This document shows positions 8,993-17,669 of a DNA stretch of 64,000 nucleotides, one piece after another. The notes under the pieces were generated by a model that worked only from the letters and a program-made list of their open reading frames with translations, was not told the DNA's origin and did no database searches. Position 1 is the stretch's first letter. Each line of letters starts with the position of its first letter. The DNA comes from Mycolicibacterium sp. CBMA 247 (GTDB taxonomy: Bacteria > Actinomycetota > Actinomycetes > Mycobacteriales > Mycobacteriaceae): the NCBI RefSeq assembly GCF_009729095.1, contig NZ_VTGX01000006.1:124001-188000 (forward strand), in the 5' to 3' direction. The translations under genes and the position numbers were made by a program.

Positions 8993-9811
8993 TTAGTTAT
9001 TGCCGCGGTTGAACTGGCTGAAACCCGCCGAGTCATTGTTGGCGCTGGAATCCACCGGTGCCGCCGAGCCGCGCTGGCCCAGCTCTTCGAGCTGAGATTC
9101 CAGATAGGTCTTCAGGCGGGTCCGGTACTCACGCTCGAACGTCCGCAGCTGCTCAAGGCGGCCCTCGAGGACCGTGCGCTGCTGGTTGATCGTGCCCATG
9201 ATCTCGGAGTGCTTACGCTCGGCGTCGGCCTGCAGGGCATCAGCCTTTTCCTGAGCCTGACGCAGCTGGGTCTCCGAGCGGGTCTGCGCGTCGGCCAGCA
9301 TGGAGTCGGCACGCTGCCGGGCCTCCGAGACCGTGGTCTCGGCGGTCTTGCGGGCATCGCTGACCATGGCGTCGGCCTGGGCGCGCGCATCCGAGAGCAG
9401 CTTGTCCGACTCGGCCTTGGCCGTGGAGGTCAGGCGGTCTGCAGTGTCCTGCGCCAGGCTGAGCACCCGTGCCGCGCGTACGGCGGTGTCCTCGCTGGGC
9501 GGCGCGGCGGGGGCGACCGGCGCCGGCGGGGCCTCGTACACCGGCTGGGGTGCCGGGACCGGCTCGGGCGCCGGCTCGTAGAGCGGGATGGACTGACTGG
9601 ACTGAGCGCCGCCACCGGCCCGCGCCGATGCCAGCTCCTGATCGAGCTCGGACACCCGCTGCCGGAGGTCGGCGTTCTCCTCGATGAGCCGAGTCAGCTC
9701 GTTCTCAACCAGATCGAGAAAGGCATCGACCTCGTCCTCGTTGTAGCCACGTTTGCCGATGGGCGGCTTGCTGAACGCGACGTTATGGACGTCCGCTGGT
9801 GTGAGCGGCAT
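8993..9811 (-). CDS. wag31: Polar growth and division scaffold Wag31 (DivIVA)
   Basis: DivIVA homologue, 272 aa, which marks negatively curved membrane at the poles and recruits cell-wall synthesis. The N-terminal membrane-binding DivIVA segment (LTPADVHNVAF through EVDAFLDLVE, residues 3-36) is intact. It is followed by a first coiled coil to about residue 62, a Pro-rich linker (63-105) and a long coiled coil to about 245. At the place of the M. tuberculosis PknA/PknB phosphosite Thr73 (QATQAIP) this protein has QSSQSIP, so Ser replaces Thr. The ATG at 9811 is preceded by AAGGGGG at good spacing. A 207-nt gap upstream and a TACACT hexamer suggest its own promoter. Confidence 0.97.
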   Translation of the reverse strand: MPLTPADVHNVAFSKPPIGKRGYNEDEVDAFLDLVENELTRLIEENADLRQRVSELDQELASARAGGGAQSSQSIPLYEPAPEPVPAPQPVYEAPPAPVAPAAPPSEDTAVRAARVLSLAQDTADRLTSTAKAESDKLLSDARAQADAMVSDARKTAETTVSEARQRADSMLADAQTRSETQLRQAQEKADALQADAERKHSEIMGTINQQRTVLEGRLEQLRTFEREYRTRLKTYLESQLEELGQRGSAAPVDSSANNDSAGFSQFNRGNN

Positions 9812-9852
9812 TGTCTGCCCCCTTGAAGTCTTGGACCGTCAACCGATCTCAA

Positions 9853-9858
9853 AGTGTA
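9853..9858 (-). promoter_or_regulatory. Candidate -10 element for wag31
   Basis: TACACT on the minus strand, 41 nt upstream of the ATG, in the 207-nt gap after the YggT-type gene. No convincing -35 at standard spacing was seen. A conspicuously AT-rich patch lies further upstream at about 9930-9962. Confidence 0.35.
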
Positions 9859-10018
9859 AAGCCTTGTCTGAACGCAACTGGAGTCCATCCTGTCACACCA
9901 GACTCGGCGGTTGCAGTGGAGGCCTATTTTTAAGAACGAATTTCAATCTTCTTACGCATTTGTGGAACGTCCGGCAAACGCCGAGAGGGGACCTCCCCCA
10001 CCAGCTGGCGCCGAGGAT

Positions 10019-10309
10019 CTACATCGCCGCGTTGAACGCCAACTGCATCCCGATGAACGCTGCAAGGAGCAGCACCATGATCGAGAGATCGAAGCGCACG
10101 GCGCCTATCGTGAGCTGGGGAATGAGCCGCCGCAACAGTTTCACGGGCGGGTCGGTCACGGTCATGATGAGCTCCAGCACGACCACGGTCAGTCCCTTGG
10201 GGTGCCAGTCGCGGCTGAACGACCGGATGAACTCGACGACCACGCGCGCGATGAGCAGCAGCCAGAAGATGAACAGCGCGAAACCAAGAATTTCGAAGAA
10301 CAGCGACAA
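10019..10309 (-). CDS. YggT-family membrane protein (Rv2146c-like)
   Basis: 96-residue YggT/YlmG protein with two hydrophobic segments (about residues 3-24 and 72-94) flanking the conserved PVKLLRRLIPQLTIG region. The TTG at 10309 is chosen because GAGGT stands 8 nt before it and the resulting length equals M. tuberculosis Rv2146c; the frame remains open upstream to a GTG at 10372 without comparable support. It lies between sepF (177 nt upstream) and wag31, the usual place in Gram-positive dcw clusters. Family members affect septum and nucleoid placement, but the mechanism is unknown. Confidence 0.85.
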   Translation of the reverse strand: MSLFFEILGFALFIFWLLLIARVVVEFIRSFSRDWHPKGLTVVVLELIMTVTDPPVKLLRRLIPQLTIGAVRFDLSIMVLLLAAFIGMQLAFNAAM

Positions 10310-10486
10310 CTGAGCCGACCTCACTACAGCAGGATGTGTGACATTGGATACAGGTCGCCGTAGGTCGGACACATCTCACACAGACGACGTGGTCAACCGG
10401 TAGTGGCGACGCCGCCAGCCTACCCGGGCCATCACTGGCCGATCGGGTACGCGCGGCCTCGCCGTGCCGCGACTAACGTCGCGGCA

Positions 10487-11125
10487 CTACTGATAGGAGT
10501 AGAAGCCGGCCTCGGCGATCCGGCGCCGCTCCTCGGCACTGACGTCGACGTCAGCCGGCGACAACAGGAAGACCTTCGTGGCCACCTTGTCGAACGAGCC
10601 GCGCAGCGCGAACGCCAGACCGGCCGCGAAGTCCACCAGGCGCTTCGCGTCGGCGTTGTCCATCGAGACCAAATCCATGATCACCGGGGTGCCGTCGCGG
10701 AAGCGCTCACCGATGGTGCGAGCTTCGCTGTAGTCCTTGGGCCGAAGCGTGGTGATCTTCGACATCGGGCTCCCCGCCTCGAAGAGCTCGGCCATCCGGC
10801 GCGGATCCATCGCCAGGGCGCCCCGGGTGCTACCCCGCAGTGCTCCCAGTCGCGGTGCCGCCCGGTCGAATTCCCGGGGGCTGCGCATGCGGGCATCGAA
10901 CCGCGGCTCCTCGGCGAAACCGCCCGGGTAGCCGCCGCGATAGGCCGCGCCCTCGTCGTACTCGGGACCCTCGTAGCCGTAGCTGTCGTCCTCGAAGCGC
11001 TCATCACGGGGACGCCGGGCGTAGCTGCGGGCAGCTCCGCGGTCGTCGTCCTCGTAGTACTCGTCGTCGTAGTCCTCCATCGGCGCCATGCCGAAGTAGG
11101 CCTTGACCTTGTGCAGTGTGCTCAT
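10487..11125 (-). CDS. sepF: Cell division protein SepF
   Basis: SepF anchors FtsZ to the membrane and binds the FtsZ C-terminal tail. The 212-residue form starts at the ATG at 11125 (STLHKVKAYFGM), with AGAAGG upstream. The ATG overlaps the stop of the YggS-type gene as ATGA. Residues 1-15 form the amphipathic membrane helix. A long Asp/Glu/Tyr/Arg-rich linker (about 17-110) precedes the compact SepF domain (KITTLRPKDYSEARTIGERF onward, about 120-205). In mycobacteria, which lack FtsA and ZipA, SepF is the main Z-ring tether. A longer frame to 11248 would run into the upstream gene and is not supported. Confidence 0.95.
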   Translation of the reverse strand: MSTLHKVKAYFGMAPMEDYDDEYYEDDDRGAARSYARRPRDERFEDDSYGYEGPEYDEGAAYRGGYPGGFAEEPRFDARMRSPREFDRAAPRLGALRGSTRGALAMDPRRMAELFEAGSPMSKITTLRPKDYSEARTIGERFRDGTPVIMDLVSMDNADAKRLVDFAAGLAFALRGSFDKVATKVFLLSPADVDVSAEERRRIAEAGFYSYQ

Positions 11126-11955
11126 CTCGGCGACCCTTCTGCTGACTGTGGGGGTGGTGATGTCTGTGATGAAGATGTGACTGGAGTGACTACTGCCGGT
11201 GACGTTAGCGGGCGTTGCCCCATGAGCGCGGTTCCGACACGCACACACGTCGATCCGTGTTTGACCGCGCTTTCGAGATCGCCGGACATCCCGGCCGACA
11301 GTTCCAGCCGGTGCTGGTAGTCGCGTTGCACCCGGTCCCGCTCGGCGGCCAGCCGCGCAAAGGCGTCGTCAGGATCCGATTCCAGCGGCGGAATTCCCAT
11401 CAGGCCGACGAACTCCAGCGCCGCGGCGGCGTTCGCTGACCCGCAGATCTCGTCGACGAGATCAGGTGCATTCACATCGACACCTCCCCGCTCGGTGTCG
11501 CCGTCGAGACTGATCTGGATGTAGACGCGCAACGGCTGGGTCCGCGTTCCGGCGGACAGCGCGTCGCCCACGGCCCGATCCAGCGCGGTCAGCAGTCGCG
11601 TGCTGTCGACCGAGTGCGCGGTGTGCGCCCAGCCCGCAACGGCCCGCACCTTCTTCCGCTGGATGCGCCCCACCATGTGCCAGCGAATCGGCACATCCGG
11701 TAATTCCGCGCGAACAGAATCGACTTTATTGGCGGCCTCTTGTTCGCGGGATTCACCAAAAGCGAAGCACCCCAATTGGTTGAGAATAATGACATCGGAG
11801 GCCGGAAAGTATTTGGTGATCGGAAGTAATTCAATTTCATTGACATTTCGTCCGACCGATTCTGCGGCGTGTGCCAGCCGCGCCCGCGCCGCACCGAGCG
11901 CGGCAGTCAACTCGGCCGTCCGATCGGCGTCACGCCCGCGCTGCACGGTGCTCAT
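11122..11955 (-). CDS. YggS-type pyridoxal 5'-phosphate homeostasis protein (Rv2148c-like)
   Basis: Member of the COG0325/PLPBP family, PLP-binding proteins with an alanine racemase-like barrel that buffer PLP levels. The PLP lysine is K48 in LPITKYFPASD. Other family signatures are HMVGRIQRKK (near 93-102), SVDSTRL and GLMGIPP. The C-terminus (HGSTCVRVGTALMGQRP) is followed by a Ser/Thr/Pro-rich tail of about 25 residues not needed for the fold. Codon use in the first third is unusual: AT-rich, with TTA leucine codons at 11827-11829 and 11701-11703. It sits between the YfiH-type gene (18 nt) and sepF (4-nt overlap). Confidence 0.92.
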   Translation of the reverse strand: MSTVQRGRDADRTAELTAALGAARARLAHAAESVGRNVNEIELLPITKYFPASDVIILNQLGCFAFGESREQEAANKVDSVRAELPDVPIRWHMVGRIQRKKVRAVAGWAHTAHSVDSTRLLTALDRAVGDALSAGTRTQPLRVYIQISLDGDTERGGVDVNAPDLVDEICGSANAAAALEFVGLMGIPPLESDPDDAFARLAAERDRVQRDYQHRLELSAGMSGDLESAVKHGSTCVRVGTALMGQRPLTSPAVVTPVTSSSQTSPPPQSAEGSPR

Positions 11956-11973
11956 CTCAGGCTCCCTCCAAGC

Positions 11974-12711
11974 TCATCCGGGGCTCATTCTGGGTTTCAT
12001 TCGGGGGGCCTGCTCCATCCACACCACACTCGCCAGGCGCCCGGTCGGCGCATCCCGGCGATGACTGAACAGTGCGCGGTCGGCGACCGTGCACCGCCGG
12101 TCCACGTCGATCGCGGTGACACCCAAAGCCGTTAACTGCCGGGCGATTCCGGCCCTCAGATCCAGGCCCGGCGTACCGCGCGACGTCGTGGTGCGAGAGC
12201 CCGGCAGGGCCGCCTCCACCTCCGCGGCCATCTGTTCAGGCACCTCGTAGTTGGCGCCGCTGACCGCGGGGCCGAGCAGCACCGAGATATCCCCGACATG
12301 TGCGCCGGCGGCCAGCATTGTCTCCAGGGTCCGGGCGACGATCCCTTTTTGTGCGCCGACCCGTCCGGCATGGACAGCAGCGATGACCCCGGCGCGGGCA
12401 TCGCCCATTAATACCGGCACACAATCGGCGGTCACCACGACCAATGCCAAACGCTGGGTCGTCGTCACCAATGCGTCGGCATTATCGACCGCGGTGTCGC
12501 GCGGGCCGTCCACGGTGACGACGTGATCGCTGTGCACCTGATTCATCCAGACCAGCGCGTCGGCCCCGACGGCGGCAGCCAACCGTCGCCGGTTCTGGGC
12601 CACGGCCCGCGGGTTGTCGCCGACGTGATCGCCGAGGTTGAACGAATCGAAGGGCGGTGCCGAGACGCCGCCGGCGCGGGTTGTGGTCACCCGCCGAATA
12701 CGCACACTCAC
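11974..12711 (-). CDS. pgeF: YfiH/PgeF-type multicopper polyphenol oxidase-fold protein (Rv2149c-like)
   Basis: YfiH family (Cu-oxidase_4 fold), 245 aa. The E. coli member edits peptidoglycan precursors carrying Ser instead of Ala; other members show purine nucleoside activity. The three expected active-site residues are present: His in NQVHSDHV, Cys in TADCVPVL and His in AAVHAGRVG. The GTG at 12711 (SVRIRRVTTTRAGG) is chosen because it lies 34 nt after the ftsZ stop; a longer frame would overlap ftsZ by 86 nt. One TTA codon occurs at 12409-12411. The place between ftsZ and the YggS-type gene fits a role in precursor quality control, which is inference. Confidence 0.88.
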   Translation of the reverse strand: MSVRIRRVTTTRAGGVSAPPFDSFNLGDHVGDNPRAVAQNRRRLAAAVGADALVWMNQVHSDHVVTVDGPRDTAVDNADALVTTTQRLALVVVTADCVPVLMGDARAGVIAAVHAGRVGAQKGIVARTLETMLAAGAHVGDISVLLGPAVSGANYEVPEQMAAEVEAALPGSRTTTSRGTPGLDLRAGIARQLTALGVTAIDVDRRCTVADRALFSHRRDAPTGRLASVVWMEQAPRMKPRMSPG

Positions 12712-12745
12712 GATCCCAGTATCCGGACCCGCCGCGGGGCCCGAC

Positions 12746-13906
12746 TCAGTGCCGCATGAACGGCGGCACGTCGACATCGTCGTCGGAGATTCCGCCGTCC
12801 CCGTCGCCACCGACACTGACGGTGGCGCCATTGGTGTGTGCCGGGACGCTCACCGCGTCCGTCGGTTCGAACAGCGACGTGGTCACCTTGCCCGAGCGGG
12901 CCGAGGCGATCGGCTGGGTCTGCGCCGCGCTCGGGCTCACGACCGGCTTACGGCTGGGCCCCGCCATATCGAAGCCGGCCGCGATGACCGTGACCCGGAC
13001 CTCGTCACCGAGCGAGTCGTCGATCACCGTGCCGAAGATGATGTTGGCCTCGGGATGCGCCGCGTCCTGGACGAGCGAGGCGGCCTCGTTGATCTCGAAC
13101 AGGCCGAGGTCGCTGCCACCCGCCACCGACAGCAGCACGCCTTGCGCGCCTTCCATCGAGGCTTCCAGCAGCGGCGAGTTGATCGCGATCTCGGCGGCCT
13201 TGAGCGCCCGGCCATCGCCGCGCGCCGAGCCGATACCCATGAGCGCCGTGCCCGCCCCGCTCATCACGCCCTTGACGTCGGCGAAGTCGACGTTGATCAG
13301 ACCGGGTGTGGTGATCAGGTCAGTGATGCCCTGAACGCCGTTGAGCAGCACCTCGTCGGCGCTGCGGAACGCGTCCATCAACGACACCGCGGCGTCGCCC
13401 ATCTGCAGCAGCCGGTCATTGGGGATGACAATGAGGGTGTCGCAGCTCTCGCGCAGCGTCTGAATACCGTTCTCGGCCTGGTTGCTTCGGCGCTTGCCCT
13501 CGAACGAGAACGGCCGTGTCACGACGCCGACGGTGAGCGCTCCGAGCTTGCGCGCGATCGACGCGACGACGGGCGCGCCACCGGTTCCGGTGCCGCCGCC
13601 CTCACCGGCGGTGACGAACACCATGTCGGCGCCGCGCAGCAGCTCCTCGATGTCGTCCTTGGCGTCGTCGGCGGCCTTGCGGCCCACCTCGGGGTCCGCC
13701 CCGGCGCCGAGTCCGCGGGTGGAATCGCGGCCGACATCGAGCTTGACGTCGGCGTCGCTCATCAACAGCGCCTGGGCGTCGGTGTTGATCGCGATGAACT
13801 CGACGCCTTTGAGGCCCTGTTCGATCATCCGGTTGACGGCGTTGACACCGCCGCCGCCGATACCAACCACCTTGATTACCGCGAGGTAGTTATGCGGGGG
13901 GGTCAT
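12746..13906 (-). CDS. ftsZ: Cell division GTPase FtsZ
   Basis: Tubulin-like GTPase forming the Z ring, 386 aa. The GTP signature GGGTGTG is at residues 103-109 and the T7-type region is intact. The variable linker is followed by the C-terminal peptide DDDVDVPPFMRH, which binds SepF and FtsW. The ATG at 13906 is preceded by a strong GGGAGGAAG ribosome binding site, so the ORF extension to 13924 is not used. It is separated from ftsQ by 180 nt that probably hold its own promoter. It leads the ftsZ, yfiH-type, yggS-type, sepF set. Confidence 0.98.
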   Translation of the reverse strand: MTPPHNYLAVIKVVGIGGGGVNAVNRMIEQGLKGVEFIAINTDAQALLMSDADVKLDVGRDSTRGLGAGADPEVGRKAADDAKDDIEELLRGADMVFVTAGEGGGTGTGGAPVVASIARKLGALTVGVVTRPFSFEGKRRSNQAENGIQTLRESCDTLIVIPNDRLLQMGDAAVSLMDAFRSADEVLLNGVQGITDLITTPGLINVDFADVKGVMSGAGTALMGIGSARGDGRALKAAEIAINSPLLEASMEGAQGVLLSVAGGSDLGLFEINEAASLVQDAAHPEANIIFGTVIDDSLGDEVRVTVIAAGFDMAGPSRKPVVSPSAAQTQPIASARSGKVTTSLFEPTDAVSVPAHTNGATVSVGGDGDGGISDDDVDVPPFMRH

Positions 13907-14086
13907 GGATCGTCTTCCTCCCAAGTCGGGTGTTCATGGCCGCCGAACCCTCTTCCTGCAAACCCTCAACCTCAACCATAGGCTTAGAGTTATGTCAAGT
14001 AGTTCCGCGCAAACAGAACGGTAGGGGGCCAAGGCCAGGGATCGCGGCAGGCGCGCCGACGCGCCGCGCGGCAATTTCTGCTTGTT
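13907..14086 (-). promoter_or_regulatory. ftsQ-ftsZ intergenic region with a TTGACA box
   Basis: 180-nt gap ahead of ftsZ. On the minus strand a TTGACA hexamer lies at 13998-13993, followed by TAACTCTAAGCC and TATGGT, though the TATGGT spacing is only 12 nt. A GC-rich hairpin (GGCGCG, TCGG, CGCGCC) lies near the ftsQ end. The strong ftsZ ribosome binding site is at the downstream end. The size and the -35-like box suggest independent ftsZ promoters. Confidence 0.45.
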
Positions 14087-15025
14087 CTACTTGACGGTCG
14101 GCAGATCCGGGCTGGAGACGTCATAGGTGCGACCCGGCTGAGTCAGCAGGGCCGCCAGCTTCAGCGCCTTCTCGTCGGTCCGATCATTGGTGCCCCACAC
14201 CACCACGCGGCCGTCGGCCAGCGTGAGCGCGATCGAGGCCACTGACGGGGCCGCGATCCGGCCGACCTGCGCGACCACATCCGGCGGCAACGCCAGCATC
14301 ACCTCGAGCGCGGCCTTGGTGGCCGGATCGGCCGGGCCGGGATTGTCGGCGTCCAGATACGGCAGCGTCGGCGGCGGCGGCTCAGTGGCGAAATCGACAC
14401 CGTCGCGGTCGAACAGATGCGGACCGTCCGGATAGTCCTTGACCACCACCGGTACCCGCTCGACCACGGTGATCCGCAGGGTCGAGGGATACTCGCGCTG
14501 CACCCGGGCCGTGGCGATGCGCCGGATCGTGGCCACCCGCTCGGCGACCGCATCCGTGTCGACCTGCAGCAGCGGCGTGCCCGGCGCCACCGCAGCAGCC
14601 GCCAGCACCTGCTCCTGGGGCACCGCGGCCGCGCCACTGACCGTCACATTGCGGGCCGACATCGCCGGCGTGAAGTACAACACCAGACCGAGAGCCACCG
14701 CGATCACACTGGCCAGCGCGGTCCACAGCAGCAGCTTGAGACCACGAATAGTGCTGCGGGCCACAGTATTCGGAGCATCGGCAGACTGACCGTCCACCCG
14801 GCGCTTGGCCTCACGGCGCGCGTGTTCGATCGCCACCGCCCGGTCCCGCGCGGCCCGGCGCTCCTCGCGCTCACGCCGGGCCCGACGCCGCGGGCCTTCG
14901 TAATCATCCGACGCCGCCAGCGGCATCGTCGATTCGCCGGGTTCTGTGGCGGCGGACTCGGCCGGACCGGATTCCTCGGCCGCCTCGTCGGGATCTTCAG
15001 GACCGTCAGGACCTGCCTCGGTCAC
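14087..15025 (-). CDS. ftsQ: Cell division protein FtsQ
   Basis: Bitopic division protein, 312 aa, which links the Z ring to the septal synthase through FtsL/FtsB-like partners. A charged cytoplasmic region of about 95 residues (acidic, then Arg-rich RRRARREREERR) precedes one membrane segment (LLLWTALASVIAVALGLVLY). The POTRA domain follows (ARNVTVSGAAAVPQEQVL onward), then the FtsQ beta domain. The GTG start overlaps the murC stop as GTGA. The cytoplasmic tail is long compared with E. coli FtsQ, as is usual in actinobacteria. Confidence 0.95.
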   Translation of the reverse strand: MTEAGPDGPEDPDEAAEESGPAESAATEPGESTMPLAASDDYEGPRRRARREREERRAARDRAVAIEHARREAKRRVDGQSADAPNTVARSTIRGLKLLLWTALASVIAVALGLVLYFTPAMSARNVTVSGAAAVPQEQVLAAAAVAPGTPLLQVDTDAVAERVATIRRIATARVQREYPSTLRITVVERVPVVVKDYPDGPHLFDRDGVDFATEPPPPTLPYLDADNPGPADPATKAALEVMLALPPDVVAQVGRIAAPSVASIALTLADGRVVVWGTNDRTDEKALKLAALLTQPGRTYDVSSPDLPTVK

Positions 15026-16482
15026 GGTGAATCCGTCGACGAACGGCCCGGCGCACTGCGGTTCGCCTTGATCTGAAGCTCGGTCAGGATCTCCTTGCCC
15101 AGCATGGTGACGTCACCGGCACCCATGGTGAGCACCACGTCACCGGAACGGGCGGAGGCGGCAACCGCCGCGGCAACCGCCGAGAAATCCGGGACATAGG
15201 TGACCGCCGAGCTGACATGCTCGGCGACGGTGGCGCCACTGATACCGGGAAGCGGCTGCTCACGCGCACCGTAGACGTCGAGCACGAAGACCTCGTCGGC
15301 TGCACTCAGCGCCGCACCGAACTCTGTCGCGAAAGTCGCTGTGCGCGAGTACAGATGGGGCTGGAAGGCGACGATGACACGGCCACCGGTCTGGTCCACC
15401 ACGGTCCGGGCCGCCTCCAGGGTGGCCCGCACCTCTGTGGGGTGGTGCGCATAGTCATCGAAGACCCGCACCCCGCCGAGCGAACCCACAAGTTCGAAAC
15501 GCCTTCGCACACCCTCGAATCCGGCCAACCCGTCGAGCACGGTCTCCGCCGGTGCACCCACCTCGATGGCGGCCAGCAGCGCGCCCAGGGCGTTGAGCGC
15601 CATGTGACGGCCGGGCACCGCGAGCCGGATCGCCCGCGGGTGCGGCTCACCGGCGAGCTGGATGTGGGCCACCGCCCCGGTCCCCTGTTGCTCCCAGCTC
15701 AGCAAGGTGCCGGCGAGATCATCGGGGGGTGTGCTTCCGTACCGCAGCACCCGGATACCCAGCGAGTCGGTGTGTTCGGCGAGGGCCGCAGCCCCCGGAT
15801 CATCGGTGCACACCACCAGGGCGCCGCCGGGCGCGATCCGATCGACGAACGCGGAGAACACCTCGGTGTAGGCCTCCTCGCTACCGAAGAAATCCAGGTG
15901 ATCGGCCTCGATGTTGGTGACCACCGCGACATTCGGGGTGTACTCCAGCAGCGAGCCGTCACTCTCGTCAGCCTCGGCGACGAAGCACTTCCCGCTGCCG
16001 TGATGGGCATTGGTGCCGGCCTCCCCCAGTTCGCCGCCCACGGCGAACGACGGATCAAAACCGCTGTGCTGCAACGCAACGATCAGCATCGACGTGGTGG
16101 TGGTCTTACCGTGGGTGCCCGTCACCATCAACGTGGTGTACCCGGCCATGAGCTTGGCCAGCACCACTGGCCGCAGGATCACCGGGATTCCCCGGCGCCG
16201 GGCCTCTACCAGCTCCGGATTCGTCTTGGGGATCGCGGCGTGAGTGGTGACCACCGCGGTCGGTCCACCAGGCAGCAGATCGAGCGAGGACGCGTCATGA
16301 CCGATCGTGATCACGGCACCGCGTGCCCGCAATGCCACCACGCCGCGCGACTCCTTGGCATCCGATCCGGACACCAGACCGCCGCGGTCCAGCAGGATTC
16401 GGGCCACGCCCGACATCCCGGCTCCCCCGATTCCGACCATGTGCACCCGCTGCAATTCAGCCGGAAGTGAATTACCGTTCAC
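15022..16482 (-). CDS. murC: UDP-N-acetylmuramate--L-alanine ligase MurC
   Basis: First amino-acid ligase of the peptidoglycan stem peptide: adds L-Ala to UDP-MurNAc using ATP in the cytoplasm. 486 aa with the three Mur-ligase domains: N-terminal Rossmann-type (HMVGIGGAGMSG, residues 14-25), central ATPase with P-loop GTHGKTTT at 122-129, and C-terminal domain (VIVAFQPHLYSRT). GTG start overlapping the murG stop and TGA overlapping the ftsQ start, both as GTGA, so the three genes are translationally coupled. Confidence 0.97.
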   Translation of the reverse strand: MNGNSLPAELQRVHMVGIGGAGMSGVARILLDRGGLVSGSDAKESRGVVALRARGAVITIGHDASSLDLLPGGPTAVVTTHAAIPKTNPELVEARRRGIPVILRPVVLAKLMAGYTTLMVTGTHGKTTTTSMLIVALQHSGFDPSFAVGGELGEAGTNAHHGSGKCFVAEADESDGSLLEYTPNVAVVTNIEADHLDFFGSEEAYTEVFSAFVDRIAPGGALVVCTDDPGAAALAEHTDSLGIRVLRYGSTPPDDLAGTLLSWEQQGTGAVAHIQLAGEPHPRAIRLAVPGRHMALNALGALLAAIEVGAPAETVLDGLAGFEGVRRRFELVGSLGGVRVFDDYAHHPTEVRATLEAARTVVDQTGGRVIVAFQPHLYSRTATFATEFGAALSAADEVFVLDVYGAREQPLPGISGATVAEHVSSAVTYVPDFSAVAAAVAASARSGDVVLTMGAGDVTMLGKEILTELQIKANRSAPGRSSTDSP

Positions 16483-17669
16483 TGCAGCTTCTTTCGTTGA
16501 GCGCGGGCGACGTCCAGGGCGACCTGGGCCACCTGCCGGGCGGCATCGGGATGGCCCGACAACGACGCGGCGGCCGTCATCGTCGCCAGCCGCGTGTCGT
16601 CGGTCATCAGGGCGGCGACGGTATCGGCCACGTATTCACCGTCGAGCCGGGCATCGTCGACGACGATGCCGCCACCGGCCGACACGACCGGCAACGCGTT
16701 GAGCCGCTGCTCACCATTGCCGATCGGCAGCGGGACGTACACCGCGGGCAGTCCCACGGCCGTCACCTCGGCGACGGTCATCGCCCCGGAGCGGCAGATC
16801 GCCAGATCGGCTGCGGCATAGGCCAGGTCCATCCGGTCCAGATACGGCACCGCGACGTACGGCGGCGCCCCCGCTGCAGCCGGCGGCAGGTCGAGGGTGT
16901 TCTTCGGCCCGTGCGCATGCAGAACCGAAACACCGGCGGCACCAAGGGCTTCGGCAGCCGAGGACACCGCGGCGTTGATCGACTGTGCCCCCTGCGAACC
17001 ACCGAACACCAACAGCACCTTGGCGTCCGGCGCGAAGCCGAAGAATTCCCTGGCGTCTGCCCGCAATGCCGCGCGATCCAGCGAGGTGATCGCCGCACGC
17101 ACCGGCACCCCGACCACCTCGACCTTGCGCAGGCCTGGGTGCGGCACTGCCGAGAGGACCCGGCGGGCCGACACCGCGCCGACCCGGTTGGCCAGCCCGG
17201 CGCTGGCGTTGGCCTCGTGGACCACCACCGGGACAGCGCGCCGACGACCGCGCAGGCCGAAGCCGCCGCGCGCGGCGAGGTAGGCGGGCAGCGCGACATA
17301 GCCGCCGAACCCGATCACCACATCTGCCTCTACACCGGCCAGGACCGAGCGGGTCTGGCGGATCGCGGTGCGCACCCGCAGCGGCAACCGCACCAGATCT
17401 CCCGACGGCTTGCGCGGCAGCGGCACCGGGGTGATCAACTCGAGGTCATAGCCGCGCTGCGGCACGAGCCGGGTCTCCAGCCCGCGGGCGGTACCGAGGG
17501 CGGTGATCCGCACCTGCGGATCGAGTTCACGCAGCGCGTCGGCCACCGCCATCGCCGGCTCGACGTGGCCTGCCGTGCCGCCACCGGCCAGGACGACTGA
17601 TATCCCCCGGTCGCTGCGCTCCTGCCCCCGAGGACCAGAAATCCCCCGACCCGATTTACCCTCGCTCAC
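16479..17669 (-). CDS. murG: Lipid II synthase MurG (GlcNAc transferase)
   Basis: Transfers GlcNAc from UDP-GlcNAc to lipid I on the inner face of the membrane. 396 aa with two GT-B domains: acceptor loop GGGTAGH at residues 29-35, and donor-side motifs FGGSQGAQS and CRSGAMTVAE followed by GNGEQRLNA. The first 20 or so residues (SEGKSGRGISGPRGQERSD) are a polar extension before the usual start of the fold. The GTG at 17669 overlaps the ftsW stop as GTGA, which supports it. Confidence 0.96.
   Translation of the reverse strand: MSEGKSGRGISGPRGQERSDRGISVVLAGGGTAGHVEPAMAVADALRELDPQVRITALGTARGLETRLVPQRGYDLELITPVPLPRKPSGDLVRLPLRVRTAIRQTRSVLAGVEADVVIGFGGYVALPAYLAARGGFGLRGRRRAVPVVVHEANASAGLANRVGAVSARRVLSAVPHPGLRKVEVVGVPVRAAITSLDRAALRADAREFFGFAPDAKVLLVFGGSQGAQSINAAVSSAAEALGAAGVSVLHAHGPKNTLDLPPAAAGAPPYVAVPYLDRMDLAYAAADLAICRSGAMTVAEVTAVGLPAVYVPLPIGNGEQRLNALPVVSAGGGIVVDDARLDGEYVADTVAALMTDDTRLATMTAAASLSGHPDAARQVAQVALDVARAQRKKLQ

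Noticed and set aside
12638..13981. Long frame opposite ftsZ
   Set aside because: Shadow of ftsZ.
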